A stretch of DNA of 64,000 nucleotides from assembly GCA_964597315.1 (NCBI GenBank), contig CAZQXD010000007.1, positions 1-64,000 on the forward strand. The letters are read 5' to 3'. This DNA comes from CAZQXD01 sp964597315 (GTDB lineage Bacteria; Pseudomonadota; Gammaproteobacteria; Competibacterales; Competibacteraceae). The first letter of the stretch is position 1. Every line of letters starts with the position of its first letter. Of this stretch, positions 63,981 to 64,000 are shown one piece after another. Under the pieces are notes generated by a model, which was not told the origin of the DNA, ran no database searches, and was given only the letters and a program-made list of their open reading frames with translations. The position numbers and the translations under genes are program-made.

Positions 63981-64000
63981 GGAATTCCTTTCTCAAATGT

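Overview
The window is high-GC, gene-dense chromosomal DNA from a proteobacterium. It is most likely a gammaproteobacterium, because it carries a complete type I-F CRISPR-Cas locus together with Edd, Tpm, RimK and GloA homologues of gammaproteobacterial type. No rRNA is present and the exact genus cannot be read from the sequence.

Region 1 (1-12.3 kb, + strand) is the 3' part of a hybrid PKS-NRPS cluster. It holds a partial reducing PKS module (KR-DH-ER-ACP), a C-A-PCP module whose pocket residues predict glycine, a type II thioesterase and a C-A-PCP module whose pocket predicts leucine. Genes overlap or nearly touch, so this looks like one operon. Two small tandem holin-LLH-like membrane proteins follow, one fused to a helix-hairpin-helix domain. 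Region 2 (12.3-37.1 kb) is mostly housekeeping and accessory metabolism: Edd, a cereblon-type CULT protein, an ABC exporter, an exported trio (beta-barrel protein with an HTH, C39 peptidase, golvesin-like protein), a GGDEF-EAL signalling protein, pirin, hydrolases, an MscK-like channel, a retropepsin-like protease/RimK/aspartoacylase operon, GloA and a VapBC pair.

Region 3 (37.3-49.6 kb) is a complete type I-F CRISPR-Cas locus on the minus strand: cas1, cas2-3, csy1, csy2, csy3, cas6f, leader, and a 57-repeat array with 56 spacers. The 515-bp gap between cas2-3 and csy1 is the most interesting part of the window. It holds two degenerate CRISPR repeats on the opposite strand flanking a 24-nt pseudo-spacer. 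The 5' handle sequence and the Cas6f hairpins are kept. The pseudo-spacer partly matches an AT-rich, promoter-like site 62 nt upstream of its own spacer, next to a CC PAM, with the first mismatches at positions 6 and 12. This is the design of a CreR/CreA-type regulatory guide RNA that would make Cascade repress rather than cut. A degenerate tRNA-Cys-like gene and an intrinsic terminator lie in the same gap.

Region 4 (49.7-60.1 kb, minus strand) carries an EEP-family protein, an MFS transporter and Tpm, then an operon for a tungsten/molybdenum aldehyde:ferredoxin-oxidoreductase-like enzyme: a four-cluster ferredoxin, the AOR catalytic subunit, an FAD/NAD oxidoreductase, a MoaD-like protein, a small unknown protein and a periplasmic binding protein, with moaA upstream. 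Region 5 (60.3-64 kb) is a type II Zorya anti-phage system (zorA-zorB-zorE) running off toward the right edge. CRISPR-Cas, VapBC and Zorya within 27 kb suggest a loose defence neighbourhood interrupted by metabolic genes.
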